This document shows, piece by piece, positions 18,901 to 27,033 of a DNA stretch of 64,000 nucleotides. The position numbers and the translations under genes were made by a program. Numbering within the stretch: the stretch's first letter is position 1; the number at the start of each line of letters is the position of its first letter. This DNA is from JAJYKN01 sp035516155 (GTDB taxonomy: Bacteria > Nitrospirota > UBA9217), in contig DATJAP010000024.1 of assembly GCA_035516155.1 (NCBI GenBank), positions 62,001-126,000 of the forward strand, given 5' to 3'. The notes beneath the pieces were generated by a model. That model did no database searches. It saw nothing but the letters and a program-made list of their open reading frames with translations, and was not told the DNA's origin.

Positions 18901-18996
18901 ATCTTTATCGTCGAGACAGGGGCCCCGTCGATAGAATCAGAGAGAAAGGAAAAAGGCGGTGTCAAAACAAGCCGTGCTGATTTCCAGCTGAAATGA
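15982..18996 (+). CDS. DUF748 (AsmA-like) envelope protein with OmpA-like C-terminus
   Basis: 1004 residues. One membrane helix near residues 25-45 is followed by a long periplasmic region of AsmA/DUF748 type, seen in repeated amphipathic strands, and in GRIVSIGSIRFNPYTLAVVV at its start and the GELSDPKFSVGGVILKVIVN end motif. The last ~190 residues contain FEAGSAVLTPDTIKKLDLLA and MDIVGHADP, an OmpA-like peptidoglycan-binding signature. AsmA-like proteins bridge the periplasm and are implicated in lipid transport between membranes. It stands alone under its own promoter. Confidence 0.88.
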   Translation: MNSPQRKKFSFGRYNPFSTRKARLTGILLLSFFVIYSISGFFILPYYARKIATEKLTSQMGRIVSIGSIRFNPYTLAVVVNNFEIKEADDHTTFISFNRLYVDIRFMSVFKGGPVIGEVRLEKPHVHLVRVKENTYSFSPLVERLQSKPVATVPEKPGKPLVFSFSNIQIKDGDIEFDDRLASTKHEITHINLSIPFISNLPAYVDSFVQPSLSALINGRQLTINGASKVFSDSRETSLDIALKDMDIPYYLAYSPVPLKVKVLSGKLDVLMRLTFREYATRAPMLSLAGETRIRDLGISTRENAAQFINIPLLSVKDISLDLEKRKIDIGAVSTEQGRLTVSRLKDGRMNYDSMLESFAATAQPQRNAKKESVEAPWTVALQSFVVDDYTVTIADQSLVEPFGVTLSAIKFNAQNISTEKNTKGTIALSLLINQRGSASVKGDLALEPLAASLAVNLGDVRLKFLQPYLAGRTQVLLAGGLLTANGNLTVGLNNLKQPQVSASGKLRVNRFSLLDKASAEDLLKWDTLFVKVLDARSAPPSLHVSEIALTNFSSQVIVNEDRTINLLEAFKPGTPASENASPNQETGTKKAPETDRQLQSEPYKVRIDKIVLQGGRVNFTDRSVKPRFSSSLREIGGRVTGLSSEENMLGEVDLIGKYNESAPLEITGKVNPLRSDLYADLKVDFKDMDLTSVSPYSGRYAGYMIQKGKLSFQLQYLINKNKLDAKNNIFVDQFTFGDPVKSPEATSLPVRLAVALLKDRNGEIHLDIPVSGELSDPKFSVGGVILKVIVNLLQKAATSPFALLGAIFGSDEQLGYAEFEAGSAVLTPDTIKKLDLLAKALHDRPALKMDIVGHADPVKDRDGLKQNLLLRRVKAQKIKELAGKNYDISSLESVTVTPEEYPLLLKRAYKEEKFPKPRNFIGFAKDLPVPEMEKLMLTNLKVTDDDLKALATERARAVMDYLLQSGHIEPERIFIVETGAPSIESERKEKGGVKTSRADFQLK

Positions 18997-19602
18997 GAAT
19001 TGAAAAGCATTCGCTCAGCACTGGAACGAGGTTATTACACCAAAGAGTATCGGGTGCCGGAACGCACCGTCACCGACACGAGATTGCGGGCTTGAGAAAT
19101 GAGAATCTCTCTTGCATGCTGCCAGGTTCAAAAGTTGAAATCATGCCCGAGCATCCCCCCCTTCAAGGCGCGAAGCGAAGGATGCATGCTTGTCGGCTTC
19201 GACCGGAGCTGTCTTTATGTTCAAAGAGGCTGCGGCGTGACACGGCCGGACGAGGAGGCAGAATCTTACCGGAAGAACTAACCGGGAAATGGTATCCGGC
19301 GTGGGAAAGTCGGCGTTTTTTGCCGGTGCTGCAGGGAGGAGCGCATATCAGGGCACTTCGACAAAAAGCACAAATCTATGCTTCCGCAGTGCGTACAATT
19401 GAGGAAGCGGCTTACGCATTGCAATTCGAAATTGAATTTGCTGTGATATACTAGAAAAATAAACATGTTTTAATCGTTACGTACGTAACTATATTTCGAA
19501 AAAAAACAATGAGCTGATAGATTCGTATTCAGGAGAGATAGATGGGAAGAGGCGTTGTATTGTAAGTTGTAATGGCGGCAGATATTTCAAGGGAAAGTTG
19601 CC
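18997..19602. other. Gap with an uncertain frame and a 14-base palindrome
   Basis: 606 bases. A 153-codon plus-strand frame (18993-19454) exists, but its composition is rich in Arg, His and Cys, with no ribosome site and no recognisable family, so I do not call it. At 19476-19489 lies a perfect palindrome, GTTACGTACGTAAC, in AT-rich sequence 114 bases before the next gene; it may be an operator. Confidence 0.5.
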
Positions 19603-20301
19603 ATGTTAAAAGTAATTATTTCAGAGAGTATTCATAAGCTATTGCAAGAAAAAGATAGTTTATTAAATCGGCAAGATATCTCGGTATTTCAGACGAGATC
19701 GAACGACGAGACGATGAAGATTCATCTCGCGGAGAAGGCGAATCTTATCGTAACTGAGCTGGATATGCCAGGAATGGACAGTGAACTTCTTTATTCCATG
19801 ATCAGAAAAGACAAGGAACTTCAGCGAGTCGCTGTCCTCATGATTTGTCCAAATAACATGAAGTCAATTGAGCGATGTTCTCATTGCATGGCGGATGCCA
19901 TAATTCTGCGACCAGTGAACCCGGCTCTCATCCTAGCGAAGGCACAACAACTTCTTGACCTTTCTTGGAGGGATACTTATCGCGCGCGGGTCTTGATTAA
20001 CGGGAAAGCCTCAGTTCGCGGAAACCCCGACGATACAGCGCTGATTTGCTGCGCACATAACATAAGTTCCACAGGCGTGCTTTTTGAAACGGAAAAGGTC
20101 CTCAACGAGGGCGACCAGGTCGTCTGCTCATTCTTCCTTCCTGGCGGGACGGAAGTCCAGGTGGCTGGAGAAATTGTCCGAACCGTTCATCATGCGCCTC
20201 GATTTACTTCCAACCAATACGGGGTAAGATTTTCAAACCTTACAGCAGAGGCGAGACAAGCGCTGGAGACATTTATTCAAAGTTCCGTGCAACTGCAGTG
20301 A
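19603..20301 (+). CDS. Response regulator with REC and PilZ domains
   Basis: 232 residues. Residues 1-120 form a receiver domain with the phospho-acceptor D54 in TELDMPGMD. A PilZ domain follows from about 125 (YRARVLI, then HNISSTGVLFET and GVRFSNLT). PilZ domains bind cyclic di-GMP or, when degenerate, act in protein contacts. The first Arg motif is incomplete here (RARV rather than RxxxR), so nucleotide binding is uncertain. No histidine kinase is adjacent. Some receiver residues (the Thr/Lys switch pair) look poorly conserved. Confidence 0.82.
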   Translation: MLKVIISESIHKLLQEKDSLLNRQDISVFQTRSNDETMKIHLAEKANLIVTELDMPGMDSELLYSMIRKDKELQRVAVLMICPNNMKSIERCSHCMADAIILRPVNPALILAKAQQLLDLSWRDTYRARVLINGKASVRGNPDDTALICCAHNISSTGVLFETEKVLNEGDQVVCSFFLPGGTEVQVAGEIVRTVHHAPRFTSNQYGVRFSNLTAEARQALETFIQSSVQLQ

Positions 20302-20977
20302 GACTTTGTCAGGTGGCTTCGCAAATAAATTTTTTCCTGTTAGGCTGATTAATTTAACGATCTTAGGAGCCTGATGGGGAGGCAGCAGCGTTACAATTGA
20401 TAGTGACATTTTTTGTGGCGGCCAGAGCGAGGTATATAATCGCTTGCCCTTGTCCTTGCGATCTTTCAATAAACAGCAGAATGAGTGAAAGTTGCTTCCC
20501 AAACCGTAAAAGCTGCACCCTTTAGAAACAGCATAGAACGATTGGCAATCGAGTTCTATCTTCCATTCTGCTCAGCAATGAGTATTGAATTAGAGGATTC
20601 CTGTATTCGTTGACGTTTCCATTCTTTGCAACACATGAATTTATAACTCGTGTTCGATATTTCGTCTACCCATTTTTTATCCTTACGACGTTATCCCTAC
20701 GACATCATTGACACGATTCTGCATCAGGCATATAGTTGTCAGGAATACGGTGAATGTGGTGGTATATGCATTTCTAAACTTGATAACATCGCGAATCCGC
20801 TGATATAATGAGGAGCTTAGACAGTGAATCTCCCCCGGCAGGCGCAGAGAGTTTTCTTGAATGTTACATGCGACAACCTTGCATTAGCCCTTAGGGCTGC
20901 CACTCCATCACCAGACAGGAGTCCGGTGTTTTATGTGGCTTAATAATGAAAATATTGTAGTACAAGGAGGATGACTT
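20302..20977. other. Long gap with a degenerate repeat
   Basis: 676 bases, no coherent reading frame. It contains one copy of a diverged repeat (20388-20505), a short perfect palindrome AGCCCTTAGGGCT near 20890, and a near-palindromic hairpin close to 20915-20934 followed by TTTT. The strong AAGGAGG ribosome site of the next gene is at its right end. Confidence 0.5.
20388..20505 (+). repeat. Degenerate repeat, copy A
   Basis: About 115 bases that align by eye with 30416-30535 in the same orientation. Shared blocks include TGATAGT, ACAT, CGGCCA, GAGCGAG, TTGCGAT and TTTCAATAA, in the same order with small gaps. No coding potential is seen in either copy. Confidence 0.5.
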
Positions 20978-22150
20978 ATGACTGGTATTAGCATTCAAAG
21001 GAGGACTTTCGTGCGGCTGGCGTATTTGCTTGTTGTTGGACTTTTTGTTGCGGCAGCGGGAGCGTCGCCTTCCCGCGCAGAGGAACAGGGCGTGACGAAC
21101 AAGGAGATCGTGATAGGCATGTCAAACGCCCTGACAGGTCCGGCAGCAGCCCTGGGTACAGGGGTCAAAGCCGGCGCCATGACTTATTTTCGGAAAATTA
21201 ATAATGCCGGAGGGGTGAACGGCCGCAAAATTAAAGTAATCAGCTACGATGACGGGTATGAACCTGAGCGGACCGTGGAAAACACAAACAAGCTGATAAA
21301 CGAAGACAAGGTATTCGCCCTATTCGGATATGTAGGGACGCCGACGTCTGCAGCGGTGCTGCCGATTGTCAATAAGTCGCTTATGCTATTTTGGGGGCCT
21401 TTCACCGGTGCGGAGCTCCTCAGAACGCCGGTAACGAAAAACATCTTTAACGTGCGCGGCAGCTACGATGATGAAGCAGAGATGCAGGTCAAGTACCTGA
21501 CGGAAAAACTAGGCAAGAAGAAGATCGGCGTATTTATTCAGAACGATGCATACGGGCTTTCGGTCAAGTTTGGCGTCGTCAAAGCTCTCAAGAAACGCAA
21601 CCTCGAGATTATGGGTGAAGGGACCTATGAACGGAACACGGAAAATGTCGATGCCGGCTTGGCCGCTATAAAGCCTTACAATCCCGATGCAGTCGTCATG
21701 GTGGGGACCTACAAGGCCATGGCCGCATTCATCAAGAAGGCCAAGGCGCAGGGATTCAATCCTGTCTTTTTGAATGTTTCCTTCGTAGGGACGGCGGCTC
21801 TGGTTAAAGAACTGGCCGGCGAAGGCGACGGTGTCATCGTCACCCAAGTGATGCCGTCTCCCTATGATTCACCGTTGCCCCTCGTGCGCCAGTACCGTCA
21901 GGACATGAAAGCGGCCGGACATTCCGAGCTCGACTATACGGATCTTGAAGGCTACGTCGATGCGGTTGTGTTCGTGGAAGTTCTGAAAAATGTAGCCGGT
22001 CCGCTGACACGCGAATCGTTCATAGCCACAGCCGAAAAATTGAACGCAACCGTCGGCGGGCTCACCTTCACCTTTACAGCCGGGAACCACCAGGCGATGT
22101 CCAAAATATACCTCACCAAGATTGCAGGTTCCAAGGTTAGTGAGTTTTGA
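20978..22150 (+). CDS. Liv-type ABC transporter substrate-binding protein
   Basis: 390 residues with a leader containing QRRTFVRLAYLL, compatible with Tat export, ending near an AEEQG cleavage site. The mature part is a type I periplasmic binding protein of the LivK/branched-chain amino acid group: IVIGMSNALTGPAAALG, then FGYVGTPTSAAVLPI and GVFIQNDAYGLSVK. Unusually no LivH, LivM, LivG or LivF gene is adjacent, so it may be a sensor partner or use a remote transporter. AAGGAGGATGACTT precedes the ATG. Confidence 0.88.
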   Translation: MTGISIQRRTFVRLAYLLVVGLFVAAAGASPSRAEEQGVTNKEIVIGMSNALTGPAAALGTGVKAGAMTYFRKINNAGGVNGRKIKVISYDDGYEPERTVENTNKLINEDKVFALFGYVGTPTSAAVLPIVNKSLMLFWGPFTGAELLRTPVTKNIFNVRGSYDDEAEMQVKYLTEKLGKKKIGVFIQNDAYGLSVKFGVVKALKKRNLEIMGEGTYERNTENVDAGLAAIKPYNPDAVVMVGTYKAMAAFIKKAKAQGFNPVFLNVSFVGTAALVKELAGEGDGVIVTQVMPSPYDSPLPLVRQYRQDMKAAGHSELDYTDLEGYVDAVVFVEVLKNVAGPLTRESFIATAEKLNATVGGLTFTFTAGNHQAMSKIYLTKIAGSKVSEF

Positions 22151-22378
22151 TGAGTGGAACGAGTTTATAGATCGCATTAGCGGAGTATCCCTAAAGAAGA
22201 CGAAGCCAGGTGATTCAAAAAAAGGTACATGGATAGCGCGGCGACACGTGCGAGCGCGACCGCGAGCATGGGGGGACGCAGCGGGAGGTGATCGTTCCCA
22301 TTCATTTTCTAGTCAGATGAGGGGGATGCGTCTTTGCATCTGATGACGCTCGTAATGAAATATATTCCTTTTTCAAAA

Positions 22379-22912
22379 TCAGGAAATACTCAGTTTATCA
22401 ATCCAACTCGACACATTTGAGTTCGCGGAACTTGCACTGGTTCCATGAATAGCGATTCCCTTTAGCACGGTAGCTTTGGGACATGCGTTGGCAATATCCT
22501 GTTCGCTATGGCCCATTCCGCTTCCCTCGTGGGTGCAAAAGGGAACAATTGTTTTTTCGGAAAAGTCATAGCCTTCCAAGAAGGAGAACACCGGCATGGG
22601 CATCGTCCCCCACCAATTCGGATATCCCAAAAAGATCACATCATATGCCCTCATGTTTTCAACTTGTCCCGTCAGCTTCGGCCTGGCTTTGGCACGCAGT
22701 TCATTCTTGGCTACTTCCGTAGCTTCCGTATAATCTTTGGGATAGGCCGTGACGGATTCAATATGAAACATATCGCCGCCCGTTATTTTCTGAATCATGT
22801 TTGCGACAACTTCGGTATTGCCAACTTTTAGATCGACAATCCTGCCGCTGACATAATTTTGTCCTTTCCGGGAATAATAGGCTATCAGGCATTTTTTATT
22901 AGTTAAATTCAT
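22379..22912 (-). CDS. Flavodoxin-family protein
   Basis: 177 residues. The N-terminal IAYYSRKGQNYVSG is the FMN phosphate loop. GYPNWWGTMPMPVFSFLEGYDF is the flavodoxin isoalloxazine-binding region, and THEGSGMGHSEQDI follows. It resembles the BilS/YqiG-like long flavodoxin group that carries single electrons or reduces quinones. GAGGAG precedes its ATG on the minus strand. The reading ends facing the Liv-type gene. The intervening 228 bases contain an imperfect GATGC/GCATC hairpin near 22325-22340. Confidence 0.88.
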   Translation of the reverse strand: MNLTNKKCLIAYYSRKGQNYVSGRIVDLKVGNTEVVANMIQKITGGDMFHIESVTAYPKDYTEATEVAKNELRAKARPKLTGQVENMRAYDVIFLGYPNWWGTMPMPVFSFLEGYDFSEKTIVPFCTHEGSGMGHSEQDIANACPKATVLKGIAIHGTSASSANSNVSSWIDKLSIS

Positions 22913-23014
22913 AATGAAATACTCCTCAAGATCATTATTTCAATAATCGTTCTTTATTGTACCGATTCTGCTGCCAGCAATAACAACCTTTGCTTATGCT
23001 TCATTAAACATGGT

Positions 23015-23286
23015 TCATTCTTCTTCTGTAAATTCAATATTTGCCAAGCCACTATTTTCCTCTCAACGACTTAATTTACGTGTTCCCGGAAGCGGTACGA
23101 ACCACGGCTTCATGACCAATCACCTTTCCACCATCGCCGGCAGAGCGACGGTTTCGATCAGGTGGATATCAGTGGTGCAGGTAGCAACGGCCGATGGGCG
23201 AACCAGCGCGTCATAAGGACCGATGAATGGACCAGGCACCTCTTTCCATACGCTTGTCTCTTCCCCTGCAGTATATAGCCCCTCAT
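23015..23286 (-). pseudogene. Chimeric remnant: alcohol dehydrogenase N-terminus joined to aldo/keto reductase C-terminus
   Basis: Read on the minus strand from the ATG at 23286 (ribosome site AGGAGGT just upstream), the first part is a zinc-dependent, isopropanol-dehydrogenase-like alcohol dehydrogenase N-terminus: MRGYIL, then after a frameshift SVWKEVPGPFIGPYDALVRP, CTTDIH, and after another shift VIGHEAVV. From about 23130 the same DNA reads in another frame as the C-terminal end of an aldo/keto reductase: KPWFVPLPGTRKLSR, an in-frame TGA, then EENSGLANIEFTEEE and a stop. The two parts meet in the stretch GCCGTGGTTCGTACCG, readable as either gene. It lies just after an intact aldo/keto reductase gene. 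Confidence 0.75.
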
Positions 23287-23333
23287 GGCTACCTCCTTTC
23301 GTTTGCCTGAGCTAATATGTTTTGCTCTTCCGC

Positions 23334-24320
23334 TCAAAGACCGGTCCTTTTTTCCAGGGCTGCGGGGTACCGATCCCCCTGGATCGCGATCTTTGAAGCA
23401 ACGTCCTCGATTTCTCGGAGATCGTCGGACGTAAGTTCGACTGCAACTGCTCCGATGTTCTCGTCCAGGCGCTCGCGTTTCTTGGTGCCCGGGATGGGAA
23501 CGATCCACGGTTTTTGGGCAAGCAGCCAGGCGAGCGCTATCTGAGCAGGGGTCGCCTGTTTCCGTTCTGCGATCGTACGCAGAAGATCAACCAGGGCCTG
23601 ATTCGCTTTCCGGGCCTCCGGCGTAAAGCGGGGAACAATGTTGCGGAAGTCGAACTTATCAAACGTCGTTTTCTCGTCGATCTTTCCCGTGAGGAAGCCT
23701 TTGCCAAGCGGACTGAATGGAACGAGCCCGATTCCGAGTTCCTCGAGCGTCGGCAGCAATTCCTTCTCAGGCCGTCTCCACCACAGCGAGTATTCACTCT
23801 GGACGGCAGTGACCGGCTGGATTGCGTGCGCGCGGCGGATCGTCTTGACACCGGGTTCGGAAAGACCGAAATGTTTGACCTTGCCTTCTTGAATCAGGTT
23901 CTTCACCACTCCCGCCACGTCTTCGATCGGCACCTCCGTGTCAACACGGTGCTGATAATAGAGGTCGATTGCATCGACCCTGAGCCGCTTGAGCGATCCT
24001 TCAAGGCTCTGCCTGACGCGCTCGGGCCGACTGTCCTGGACCTGCTGCCCGCTGGCGTCGATTTTGATCCCGAACTTGGTGGCGATCGCCACTTTCCCGC
24101 GGAACGGAGACAAAGCTTCGCCTACGAGCTCTTCATTGGTATAGGGGCCGTAAATCTCGGCGGTGTCAAAGAATGTGACGCCCCGTTCGACCGCTTCCCG
24201 TATAAGAGCGATCATCTCCTGTTTGTCCCCAGGCTGACCATAGGCGATGCTCATTCCCATGCACCCGAGCCCGAGAGCCGAAACTTCAAGGCCGCTTTTT
24301 CCTAATGTACGTTTTTGCAT
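23334..24320 (-). CDS. Aldo/keto reductase
   Basis: 328 residues, full length. An NADPH-dependent carbonyl reductase of the YajO/AKR13-like group acting in the cytoplasm. It shows the start MQKRTLGKSGLEVSALGLG, FFDTAEIYGP with catalytic Asp/Tyr, KFG with the Lys, DLYYQHRVD with the catalytic His, SEYSLWWRRPE and the NADP site IPGTKKRERLDENI. AAGGAG precedes the ATG. It is divergent from an AraC-type regulator, a frequent pairing in which the regulator controls the reductase. Confidence 0.94.
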   Translation of the reverse strand: MQKRTLGKSGLEVSALGLGCMGMSIAYGQPGDKQEMIALIREAVERGVTFFDTAEIYGPYTNEELVGEALSPFRGKVAIATKFGIKIDASGQQVQDSRPERVRQSLEGSLKRLRVDAIDLYYQHRVDTEVPIEDVAGVVKNLIQEGKVKHFGLSEPGVKTIRRAHAIQPVTAVQSEYSLWWRRPEKELLPTLEELGIGLVPFSPLGKGFLTGKIDEKTTFDKFDFRNIVPRFTPEARKANQALVDLLRTIAERKQATPAQIALAWLLAQKPWIVPIPGTKKRERLDENIGAVAVELTSDDLREIEDVASKIAIQGDRYPAALEKRTGL

Positions 24321-24481
24321 TGTTTCTCCTTTCTTCTGAGGAGGACTAAATTATTACGTAAACTGCGCTCCATTTGTTTGTGTCTCCTGTTGATGACCAT
24401 ATCCTACCCCTGAAAGAACAAAACGGATAGACCAATCCTGCTCATTTTTTGCCTAATCGTCCGAAACCTGCCATAATTAGG

Positions 24482-24509
24482 TTGACAGTAAAGCGGGGTC
24501 TGGTAGTAT
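24482..24509 (+). promoter_or_regulatory. Promoter of the AraC-type regulator gene
   Basis: TTGACA at 24482-24487, a 16-base spacer and TAGTAT at 24504-24509, 17 bases before the ATG at 24527. It sits in the ~200-base region shared with the divergent aldo/keto reductase gene. Confidence 0.6.
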
Positions 24510-24526
24510 ATGGTCAGGAGGCATCA

Positions 24527-25468
24527 ATGAGAAAGCAGGCAATCAAGCAAGAAATTGAGAATACCGGAATGGAAAATGCGCTCGAAACTTTAGGTAAGTG
24601 CATTGCCCGATGGACCGATAAAAGCGATCGGATCGTGACCGCGATCCCTGGTTTGACACTTTATCGGCGGGACGAACCGAGCGAGCCGACGAGCATCATG
24701 TACGAACCGCGCATTTGCGTTATCGCACAAGGGGCAAAACGCGTGCTGCTCGGAGACGATACGTTTGTGTATGACGAGCAGCACTTTTTGATCACGTCCG
24801 TGGATCTGCCCACGTTTGTGCAGATCATCAAAGCGAGCCGGGAGAAGCCTTGCCTGGGGCTCATCTTGAAACTTGATCAGCGCGAGATGTCACAACTGAT
24901 GGTAGACAGCCATCTTCCTCCGCCGCGTCCGCAGCAATCGAGCCGTGGAATGGCAACCGGCGAGGTTACGTTGCCGCTGCTTTCCACCTTTCAACGGTTG
25001 ATCGACTTGCTCGATGAGCCGGAGGATATTCCGATCCTTGCGCCGATCATCCAGCGGGAAATTTTTTACCGTTTGCTTGTGGGCGATCAAGGTGTGCGTC
25101 TGCGCCAGATGGCGTCGGCGGGAAGTCAGAGTCAACAGATAGCGCGGGCAATCGACTGGTTGAAAGGTAACTTCACGCGGCCGTTACGTATCGATGACCT
25201 CGCAGCACAAGTCAACATGAGCACCTCGACCTTTCACCATCATTTCCGGGCGGTGACGGCCATGAGCCCGCTGCAGTACCAAAAATGGCTGCGTTTGAAC
25301 GAAGCACGGAGGTTGATGCTCGCCGAAGATCAGGATGCAACAACCGCGGCGTTTCAGGTCGGCTATGAAAGCCCATCCCAATTCAGCCGCGAGTATGGAC
25401 GCTTGTTCGGCGCCCCGCCGTTACGAGATATCACGAGTTTGCGGCAGATGGCAACTGTAGAAACGTAA
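24527..25468 (+). CDS. AraC-family transcriptional regulator (PF06719 N-terminal type)
   Basis: 313 residues from the ATG at 24527, behind CAGGAGG. The upstream in-frame ATG at 24449 lies before the promoter and is not used. Residues 40-190 form the AraC-type N-terminal domain (YEPRICVIAQGAKRVLLGDD, EKPCLGLILKLD). The C-terminal ~100 residues form two helix-turn-helix motifs (RIDDLAAQVNMSTSTFHHHF and AAFQVGYESPSQFSREYGRLFG). Regulators of this type commonly sit next to aldo/keto reductase or alcohol dehydrogenase genes, and both kinds lie just across the divergent promoter here. Confidence 0.93.
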   Translation: MRKQAIKQEIENTGMENALETLGKCIARWTDKSDRIVTAIPGLTLYRRDEPSEPTSIMYEPRICVIAQGAKRVLLGDDTFVYDEQHFLITSVDLPTFVQIIKASREKPCLGLILKLDQREMSQLMVDSHLPPPRPQQSSRGMATGEVTLPLLSTFQRLIDLLDEPEDIPILAPIIQREIFYRLLVGDQGVRLRQMASAGSQSQQIARAIDWLKGNFTRPLRIDDLAAQVNMSTSTFHHHFRAVTAMSPLQYQKWLRLNEARRLMLAEDQDATTAAFQVGYESPSQFSREYGRLFGAPPLRDITSLRQMATVET

Positions 25469-25487
25469 TGTAAAGCGAAACGTGGGA

Positions 25488-25507
25488 GCCCCGGAGAGTT
25501 CCGGGGT
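25488..25507 (+). terminator. Hairpin after the AraC-type gene
   Basis: GCCCCGGA, loop GAGT, TCCGGGGT: an eight-pair stem (one G-U), 20 bases after the stop. The following T run is weak (TTCTGT), so termination may be partial. Confidence 0.5.
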
Positions 25508-25603
25508 TCTGTGCTCGACTTTCGTCAAGAATTCTTCCGGCTGCAGGATCGTGACGCCGACATATTCAGAGAAACACGGCGCGCGCCTCACCGGCGTATA
25601 CAT
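25500..25603 (-). pseudogene. Possible C-terminal remnant of a PIN-domain toxin
   Basis: On the minus strand the frame from 25603 reads APCFSEYVGVTILQPEEFL followed by TKVE. The GVTILQPEEFL piece resembles the last strand and helix of PIN/VapC-type proteins (pattern G-x-x-[IV]-L-x-P-x-E-F-L). No catalytic acidic residues and no antitoxin gene are present, so this would be a dead fragment. The call rests on a short motif only. Confidence 0.3.
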
Positions 25604-25969
25604 GTATAAGTTACGACCTGTATTTGGTGATAATACAATGAGCTAACGTTGAACACTTGTAGATGAAGTTGAGTTTCATATAATATTAGCGAAGGTGCAG
25701 AATTCACTTTGTATACAGCACGTTGTGATAAAGTTTTCTGTCAGCATCTTTTTCCTGAAGCTGATAGAGCTTCCATTTCTCGAAACTCGCAAAGTTACAG
25801 TCTGGATTCTTTAGCAACCGATAAAATATGCTCATACGGAGTCATTGACATGATTCCGCTCAAGTTTATATTTATGAAAAGCCGGTAGCTGCGCATTTAC
25901 TCAGCGAGCTATGCACTTTTTTTGTCTGCCTGGTTATATCTATTGGACAATTGGGCATAGGGAGATAGA

Positions 25970-26560
25970 ATGTTTCGCGACATACCTGAACCGATGAGGA
26001 AAAGAATGCAGTATCTGGAAGAGATCGATGCTCGTGACCGGTCTGACGGCACGATGCAGATGAGTCGACTGCGTCAAATCACGCCGGAAGTGGGGCGATT
26101 CATCGCACTTTTGGCCGCTGGAGCACCGGATGGGCATTATGTCGAAATCGGCACGAGTGCTGGTTACTCCATGCTTTGGCTAGTATTGGCTTGTCGGCAG
26201 GCCGGAAGGAGAGTCAAAACCTTCGAGATTCTGGACAAGAAAGCAGAGCTTGCCCGGCAGACCTTCGCCATCGTCGGTGTTGGCGACGTCGTGGACTTCG
26301 TTCATGCCGATGCACTTCTTCATCTTCCGAACATTCATGATATTTCCTTCTGCTTCTTGGATGCGGAGAAGGAAATCTACGGACAATGTTATGAGATTAT
26401 CATTAAGAATATGGTACGGGGTGGCTTTCTTATTGCGGACAATGCGATCAGCCACGAGTCCACGCTACGGCCCATGCTTGACCGAGCATTGTCCGATGAA
26501 AGGGTTGACGCCATGATCGTGCCCATCGGCAACGGGGAGCTGGTCTGCCGGAAGAAATAG
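25970..26560 (+). CDS. SAM-dependent O-methyltransferase (family 3-like)
   Basis: 196 residues. The SAM site is HYVEIGTSAGYSMLWLVLA, followed by the acidic strand FEILDKK, FVHADALLHLP and FCFLDAEKEIYGQCYEII, then GGFLIADNAISH. This matches the caffeoyl-CoA/catechol O-methyltransferase family, which moves a methyl group to hydroxyl groups of small aromatic molecules. The substrate cannot be predicted. GGGAGATAG precedes the ATG. It has no operon partner, with gaps of more than 400 bases on both sides. Confidence 0.85.
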   Translation: MFRDIPEPMRKRMQYLEEIDARDRSDGTMQMSRLRQITPEVGRFIALLAAGAPDGHYVEIGTSAGYSMLWLVLACRQAGRRVKTFEILDKKAELARQTFAIVGVGDVVDFVHADALLHLPNIHDISFCFLDAEKEIYGQCYEIIIKNMVRGGFLIADNAISHESTLRPMLDRALSDERVDAMIVPIGNGELVCRKK

Positions 26561-27033
26561 GGCCCAACCAAGTGCTGCCCAGCACGCGTCAAAAGCTCGC
26601 CGCCCGAGAGCATCGTTGTCGATGATGATTATATCGATCCCCCGGCGTTTGATTGAGGCCGTGTATAACAACTGTCTGATATTCCTCTCGTTATCACATA
26701 ATCTGTTTGTAGCATAGATTTTGTACTTTCTTATTTGATCAATATCTTCTTCCTGTGGATGTGACACGGGGACGATCGTTCCATATTGCAGTTTTCACCC
26801 TGAATAATGCAATCGGGAATGACGGCATCAATTGACACACCTGCTCCGCTAACATACGAAATGGAATCGTAGTCCCGGATTCCGTTCCGATCATAACTGG
26901 TTATATATTCCCGGCTACAATAAATTGAGTAAGATTCAGTATATTCAGGAATGGCAATTAGAAATCGCAAAGCTAAATCCTATCAGAGCAGCACCGCTAA
27001 TCCGACTTCTCGTTTCAAGGAGTGAATGACAGG
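26561..27033. other. Gap without a recognised gene
   Basis: 473 bases. Minus-strand frames here (26560-26970) have protein-like stretches such as NRLCDNERNIRQLLYTASI and a Tyr/Ser-rich piece, in two frames. They could be relics of a lost gene, but I recognise no family. Confidence 0.4.

Larger units (their letters stand above)
25469..25969. other. Gap with hairpin and PIN-domain remnant
   Basis: 501 bases. It contains a hairpin right after the araC-like gene and a short antisense PIN-like remnant (both listed). From 25604 onward the sequence is AT-rich and I see no gene. Confidence 0.5.

Noticed and set aside
18993..19454. 153-codon plus-strand frame after the DUF748 gene
   Set aside because: No ribosome site, Arg/His/Cys-rich composition and no recognisable domain; could at most be a relic.
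20840..20977. Possible riboswitch upstream of the Liv-type binding protein
   Set aside because: Palindromes are present, but no conserved riboswitch core (TPP, cobalamin, cyclic di-GMP, glycine) could be recognised.
20690..25865. Similar strings TCATTGACAYGATTC near 20702 and 25845
   Set aside because: Only about 20 bases of similarity; may be chance or shared promoter elements, not a supported repeat.
26465..26970. Minus-strand frames with NRLCDNERNIRQLLYTASI and a Tyr/Ser-rich stretch
   Set aside because: Protein-like in part, but split over two frames and partly opposite the methyltransferase gene; no family could be named.
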